DNA from: an uncultured Oscillospiraceae bacterium
GTDB taxonomy: Bacteria; Bacillota; Clostridia; Oscillospirales; Oscillospiraceae
NCBI GenBank assembly: GCA_910585815.1
Contig: CAJUFJ010000014.1
Span: 1-62,757 of the forward strand
Length of the DNA: 62,757 bases
Direction: 5' to 3'
Under the pieces are notes generated by a model that searched no databases, was not told the DNA's origin, and was given only the letters and a program-made list of their open reading frames with translations. The position numbers were made by a program, and so were the translations under genes. Below are positions 58,639 through 62,757 of the stretch, one piece after another (position 1 is the stretch's first letter; each line of letters opens with the position of its first letter).

Positions 58639-61044
58639 ATGCAGTACGGATATTTCGATGATCAGGCCCGGGAGTATGTCATCACCCGGCCCGACACCCC
58701 GGCGCCCTGGGCCAACTACCTGGGGTCGCCCAAGTACGGCGCACTGATCTCCAACAACGCGGGGGGATACAGCTTTGTGAAATCCGGGGCCAACGGCCGT
58801 ATCCTGCGGTATGTCTTCAACCAGTTTGACCAGCCGGGGCGGTACATCTACCTCCGGGACAACGGGGACGGAGACTTCTGGTCGGCCTCCTGGCAGCCGG
58901 TAGGTAAGGACCTGGAGACTTATAAGAGCCAGTGCCGCCACGGGACGGGCTACACCCTGTTGCTCGCGGATTACCGGGGTATTCACAGCGAGGCACTGTT
59001 CTATGTGCCCCTGGAGGGGGAGCACGAGGTCTGGCAGCTGTCGGTGACCAACCGCTCCGCCCGGCAGCGGGAGCTGACCCTAACCGGCTACGCCGAGTTT
59101 ACCAACAACGGCAACTATGAGCAGGACCAGGTCAACCTGCAATATTCCCAGTTTATTACCCGGACTCTTTTCGACGGCAGCCGCATCCGCCAGCAGATTC
59201 ACGGCAATCTGGATGCCCAGGAGAGCGATGTGGATGAAAAAGCGGTGATCGAGCGGTTCTTCGGCTTGGTTGGAGCAGAGGTAGCCTCCTTCTGCGGCGA
59301 CAGAGCGGAGTTTCTCGGCCCCTACCGGGGCTACGGCAATCCCGTCGGTGTGGAGCGGGGCGACCTGGGGGGCGAGCTCAACTACAACGGCAACAGCTGC
59401 GGGGCGCTGTCCGCCGTGGTGACCCTGGAGCCGGGGGAGACCAGGATAATTGCCTTCCTGCTGGGGGAGAAGCCCCACCAGGAGAGCGCCGTCCTGCTGG
59501 AAGAATATTGTGATCCTCATAAGAAATGCCGGCAGGAGTTGGACGAGCTGGTCCGGTACTGGCACGGGAAGCTGTCCCGCTTCCGGGTGAAGACCCCCTG
59601 TGCGGAATTTGACACCATGGTCAACACCTGGAACGCCTACAACAGCTTTATTACCTTCACCTGGTCCCGAGCGGCCTCCTTCATCTACTGCGGCCTGCGC
59701 AACGGCTACGGTTACCGGGACACGGTGCAGGACATCCAGGGGATCATCCACCTGGAGCCGGAGGGGGCGGCGGAGAAGCTGCGCTTCATGCTCTCCGCCC
59801 AGGTGGACCACGGGGGCGGCCTGCCTCTGGTGAAGTTCACCCACAGCCCCGGCCACGAGGACACCCCGGAGGACGCGTCCTATGTCCGGGAGACCGGCCA
59901 CCCCGCCTATCGGGCGGACGACGCCCTGTGGCTGTTCCCCACGGTGTACAAATACATCGCCGAGACGGGGAATACCGTCTTTCTGGACGAGGTAATCCCC
60001 TTTGCCAACCGGGACGAGGGTAGCGTCTACGAGCACCTGAAGCGGGCGCTGGACTTCTCCCTGAAGCACCTGGGCCCCCACGGGATGCCCGCCGGACTCC
60101 ACGCCGACTGGAACGACTGCCTGCGGCTGGGGGCCAACGGGGAGTCCTCCTTTGTGGCCTTCCAGTTCTACTACGCCTTTACCGTCCTGCGGGAATTCGC
60201 CGCTCAGAAGCAGGATGCCGCCTATCTCCAGTGGCTGGAGCGGGAACAGAAAAAACTCCGGGTTTTGCTTAACGACCTGTGCTGGGACGGGGACCGCTTT
60301 ATCCGGGGCTTCACCCAGGCCGGCGAGGTGATTGGCCATCACAGCGCCCCCGAGGCCAATCTGTGGCTCAACCCCCAGAGCTGGGCGGTCATCAGCGGCC
60401 TGGCGGCCCCCAAACAGGCAGAGCTGGCTATGGACAACGTCTATGCCCGGCTGAACACCGACTACGGCGCGATTTTGATGGACCCGCCCTACCACGCCCA
60501 CGCCTTCGATGGGGCGCTGGCGGTGATCTACAATGCGGGGGTGAAGGAGAACGCCGGGGTGTTCTCCCAGTCCCAGGGCTGGCTGATCCTGGCGGAGGCG
60601 CTGCTGGGCCACGGGGACCGGGCCTTTGCCTACTTCAAGGAGAACGCCCCCTCCATGCAGAACGACCGGGCGGAAATTCGGAAGATCGAGCCCTACTGCT
60701 ACGGCCAGTTCACCGAGGGGAAGGCCAGCCCCCACGCCGGCCGGTCCCACGTCCACTGGCTTACCGGCACGGCCTCTACCGTGATGGTGGGCTGTGTGGA
60801 GGGCATTCTGGGGATGCGGCCCGATTTGGGAGGCATCAAAATAGCGCCCTCCATCCCCAAGGAGTGGAAGGCGCTGGAGATCTGGAAGGATTTCCGGGGG
60901 AAGAAGCTGCATATCCGGATCGAGAATCCCGATGGGAAGGAGACGGGCTGCGCGGGGCTCACGGTCAACGGCCGGGAAGTGCTCGGGGACTACGTGCCGG
61001 AGGCCCTGCTGACCGAGACCACGGAGATCGTGCTGACTATGTAA
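58639..61044 (+). CDS. Disaccharide phosphorylase, GH94 (cellobiose/laminaribiose phosphorylase-like)
   Basis: 801 aa, normal for GH94. N-terminal beta-sandwich (MQYGYFDDQAREYVITRPD, then ISNNAGGYSF), helical linker and (alpha/alpha)6 barrel. Catalytic Asp in GLHADWNDCLRLGANGES; phosphate-site GYGYRDTVQDIQG and C-terminal GTASTVMVGCVEGILGM. It probably converts a beta-linked disaccharide plus phosphate into glucose 1-phosphate and glucose. It lies 12 bp after the longer phosphorylase, so the two may act in series on oligo- and disaccharides. It ends tail-to-tail with the AraC gene (8-bp overlap of stops). Confidence 0.88.
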   Translation: MQYGYFDDQAREYVITRPDTPAPWANYLGSPKYGALISNNAGGYSFVKSGANGRILRYVFNQFDQPGRYIYLRDNGDGDFWSASWQPVGKDLETYKSQCRHGTGYTLLLADYRGIHSEALFYVPLEGEHEVWQLSVTNRSARQRELTLTGYAEFTNNGNYEQDQVNLQYSQFITRTLFDGSRIRQQIHGNLDAQESDVDEKAVIERFFGLVGAEVASFCGDRAEFLGPYRGYGNPVGVERGDLGGELNYNGNSCGALSAVVTLEPGETRIIAFLLGEKPHQESAVLLEEYCDPHKKCRQELDELVRYWHGKLSRFRVKTPCAEFDTMVNTWNAYNSFITFTWSRAASFIYCGLRNGYGYRDTVQDIQGIIHLEPEGAAEKLRFMLSAQVDHGGGLPLVKFTHSPGHEDTPEDASYVRETGHPAYRADDALWLFPTVYKYIAETGNTVFLDEVIPFANRDEGSVYEHLKRALDFSLKHLGPHGMPAGLHADWNDCLRLGANGESSFVAFQFYYAFTVLREFAAQKQDAAYLQWLEREQKKLRVLLNDLCWDGDRFIRGFTQAGEVIGHHSAPEANLWLNPQSWAVISGLAAPKQAELAMDNVYARLNTDYGAILMDPPYHAHAFDGALAVIYNAGVKENAGVFSQSQGWLILAEALLGHGDRAFAYFKENAPSMQNDRAEIRKIEPYCYGQFTEGKASPHAGRSHVHWLTGTASTVMVGCVEGILGMRPDLGGIKIAPSIPKEWKALEIWKDFRGKKLHIRIENPDGKETGCAGLTVNGREVLGDYVPEALLTETTEIVLTM

Positions 61045-61807
61045 TGCCGGCGGGCTCCCGGTTGACATTCCAGTTGTTCAGATAGTTCTGTTTCCGGTAG
61101 GCTTTGGGGGTCATCCCCGTCTGGGAGCGGAAGTGCTGGATGAAGTGGCTCTGGGAGGAGTAGGACAGCATGACGGCGATCTCCACAAAGTCGTAATTGC
61201 TGAACCGGAGGAGATTTTTCGCCATGTCGATCTTCCGCTGGCGGATGTACTCGCTGACAGCGACGCCCGTCTCCTGCTTGAAGATGCGGGACAGGTGGGT
61301 GGGGGAGATGCCGACGGCCTCGGCCAGCTCGTTGACTGTGATCCGGTCCATGATGTGGACGTAGATGTAGTCGATGGCCTCGGCCACCTGCTTGGAGGAG
61401 GCGATGTTCTTCCGTAGGTGGCGCATCCGGCACACAAAGTCCAGAGCCATCTGGTCGTGAACGTAGACAATCTCCGCCATGTTGTTGCAGCAGTCCATCC
61501 TGCGGATGTATTCGTCACTCAGGCCGAAAGCCTCCTCCATGGGCATCCCGCCCTCCATGCAGAAGCGGGTGAGCATGGCGGCGGTGACCACGAAGTGGTA
61601 GCGCAGATTGGTGACCGGGTTGTCGGAGAGCTTGCCCGCACCCTCCATGTTCTCAAAGGCCCCCCGGCTGCAGTTTTCCTGCACGGCGTCGATGAGCCCC
61701 GCCGCCACCGAGCGGTAGAAGAGAAATTCATCCCCCGGCTCCCGGTGGCTGGTGACCTCGCCGTCCTCCTTCGGAAGAACGGGCTGCCAGTTCTTCTGTC
61801 CGTCCAT
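61037..61807 (-). CDS. AraC-family transcriptional regulator
   Basis: 256 aa from ATG 61807 (MDGQKNWQPVLPKEDG) behind GGGAGGTG. A longer in-frame start 41 codons upstream lies in the promoter region. The C-terminal double HTH is complete: ITVNELAEAVGISPTHLSRI, then FKQETGVAVSEYIRQRKIDM, and FVEIAVMLSYSSQSHFIQHF with the closing GMTPKAYRKQ. The N-terminal part of about 150 residues is helical and lacks a cupin signature. It is likely the activator of the flanking beta-glucan genes. Confidence 0.9.
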   Translation of the reverse strand: MDGQKNWQPVLPKEDGEVTSHREPGDEFLFYRSVAAGLIDAVQENCSRGAFENMEGAGKLSDNPVTNLRYHFVVTAAMLTRFCMEGGMPMEEAFGLSDEYIRRMDCCNNMAEIVYVHDQMALDFVCRMRHLRKNIASSKQVAEAIDYIYVHIMDRITVNELAEAVGISPTHLSRIFKQETGVAVSEYIRQRKIDMAKNLLRFSNYDFVEIAVMLSYSSQSHFIQHFRSQTGMTPKAYRKQNYLNNWNVNREPAGIT

Positions 61808-62042
61808 GATGGCACCTCCCTGAAATTTTGGAACAAATATATCATGAATCTGACATTTCATCAAGAGGCAGCTTGGCGGTTTACGCGTAAAATTCGGAGA
61901 AAAATTGGGACAGTATCCAAAAGCTGTCATGGATTTGATATTTGTCTATTGGTTTTTATATACGGTCGCCGCCCGCCCGCCTATAATTTTGATTATACGG
62001 CGGCCCGCGGGCTGCGCAAACTGTGAACAGGAGGAGTGGAAC

Positions 62043-62757
62043 ATGAGAAAAAAGAGAATCCTGGGCCTGGCGCTAGCCTCCGTGACAGCTCTGGGGCTGC
62101 TCAGCGGCTGCGGAGGGGGCGGCAGCGGCGGCCTGCTCAGCGGCACGCAGGCCAGCGACGGCGGCAAGGTCCTGAACATCTACGTGTGGAATGAGGAGTT
62201 CCAGGGCAAGTTCAACGAGAACTACCCCGAAGTAGAGCGCCTGTCCAACGACAAGTCGGTGGCCTATCTGAAAGACGGCACCGAGGTTCACTGGATCGTC
62301 AACCCCACCCAGGACGGCGTCTATCAGCAGAAGCTGGATGAGGCGCTGCTCAAGCAGGGCAGGGCGGCCGCCGACGAGCGGGTGGACATGTTTCTGGTGG
62401 AGGCCGACTACGCCTTGAAGTACGTCGACCCTGAGGTCAACGTGGCCCTCCCCATCTCTCAGCTGGGCATCACCGACGCTGACATCGCCAACCAGTACCG
62501 CTACACCTTGGAGGCCATGACCGGCTCCGACGGGGAGATTAGGGGCCTGAGCTACCAGGCCACCCCCGGCATGCTGGTCTACCGCCGCTCCATCGCCCAG
62601 GCCGTCCTGGGCACCGACGACCCGGAGGTCGTGGGCGCCGCCGTGGCCGACTGGGACAAATTCTACGAGACCGCCGGGCAGATGAAGAAAGCCGGCTACT
62701 ATATGTACTCCGGCCGGGCCGACACCGCCCGGGTGTATTCCAACAACGTCTCCGCCC
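62043..62757 (+). CDS. Carbohydrate ABC transporter substrate-binding lipoprotein (partial)
   Basis: The first 238 codons are present; the frame is open at the window end. ATG 62043 follows AGGAGGAG. The signal peptide ends GLLSGC, giving a lipoprotein with a Gly/Ser linker. The mature part (KVLNIYVWNEEFQGKF, then DERVDMFLVEADYALKYVD and LSYQATPGMLVYRRSI) is of the family 1 sugar-binding type. It probably feeds beta-glucan oligosaccharides to permeases encoded just beyond the window and then to the phosphorylases. It is divergent from the AraC gene. Confidence 0.88.
   Translation, partial: MRKKRILGLALASVTALGLLSGCGGGGSGGLLSGTQASDGGKVLNIYVWNEEFQGKFNENYPEVERLSNDKSVAYLKDGTEVHWIVNPTQDGVYQQKLDEALLKQGRAAADERVDMFLVEADYALKYVDPEVNVALPISQLGITDADIANQYRYTLEAMTGSDGEIRGLSYQATPGMLVYRRSIAQAVLGTDDPEVVGAAVADWDKFYETAGQMKKAGYYMYSGRADTARVYSNNVSA

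Noticed and set aside
59080..61068. 662-aa open frame antisense to the GH94 gene
   Set aside because: Shadow; the plus strand has all GH94 active-site motifs.
1..62757. CRISPR arrays or rRNA genes
   Set aside because: No regularly spaced repeat series and no rRNA signature sequences were found on either strand.

Overview
The window is a GC-rich chromosomal segment of a low-GC-phylum anaerobe, most likely a gut member of the Oscillospiraceae (Flavonifractor / Pseudoflavonifractor / Oscillibacter type). This is inferred from clostridial gene families (DUF3793, FeoA-FeoA-FeoB with a Cys-rich partner, collagen-like proteins of the spore-surface type, YesL-type DUF624, AraC-regulated glycan loci), strong AAGGAGG Shine-Dalgarno sequences, GTG/TTG starts and dense translational coupling. 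No rRNA genes, intact tRNA genes or CRISPR arrays are visible.

Layout. 1-4.3 kb: the end of a probable type III glutamine synthetase, a ~175 bp nested-palindrome element, then asnB, purC and pyrG (three amide- or amine-forming nucleotide/amino-acid enzymes). 4.3-4.9 kb: a truncated IS5-type insertion sequence. 5.0-7.9 kb (minus): an amino-acid permease with a stand-alone histidinol dehydrogenase homologue. 8.3-12.9 kb (minus): a lipoprotein binding protein with an extra C-terminal domain, followed by a hybrid histidine kinase carrying an in-frame amber codon near its expected start. 13.3-15.0 kb (minus): two collagen-like proteins. 15.1-23.2 kb (plus): an iron locus (flavodoxin, DUF3793, two FeoA, FeoB, a Cys-rich mini-protein, a TetR remnant and a heterodimeric ABC transporter) studded with copies of one palindrome, GTTAG-N6-CTAAC. 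23.2-25.2 kb: an Rrf2 regulator divergent from an O-acetylhomoserine sulfhydrylase, with one shared operator motif placed inside both promoters. 25.3-29.1 kb (minus, AT-richer, probably acquired): ECF sigma factor, membrane-anchored putative anti-sigma, and a lactococcin-972-type ABC transporter.

29.2-48.2 kb: a Cys-rich small protein, a cobalamin riboswitch with its own promoter and terminator, and a ~18.4 kb run of 18 coupled genes for corrinoid uptake and anaerobic cobalamin synthesis (cbiK, tandem-repeat lipoprotein, btuF-like, btuC-like, btuD-cbiD fusion, cbiF, G, H, J, ET, A, cobT, U, S, cobU-like, cobC, cbiB, cobD, cobQ/cbiP, cbiC). cbiL is absent from the run. CbiK carries a lipoprotein signal, the transporter ATPase is fused to CbiD, and CobQ has lost the part of its glutaminase domain that carries the catalytic Cys.

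48.4-54.4 kb: an integrative mobilizable element, or part of one, next to the 3' half of a tRNA-Thr(GGT) (integrase, DUF6809-type protein, MobP-type relaxase with Sel1 repeats, relaxosome protein, possible oriT, winged-helix protein, excisionase, DUF6076 protein). 54.5-62.8 kb: a beta-glucan locus with a YesL homologue, a signal-less GH16 glucanase, two inverting disaccharide/oligosaccharide phosphorylases of the GH94/GH149/GH161 type, an AraC regulator and the start of a sugar-binding lipoprotein cut by the window end.

Most novel items for follow-up: the ATPase-CbiD fusion together with lipoprotein CbiK and the glutaminase-less CobQ; the GTTAG-N6-CTAAC iron regulon; the Rrf2 dual-promoter operator; and the tRNA-Thr half-site flanked by direct repeats on both sides.
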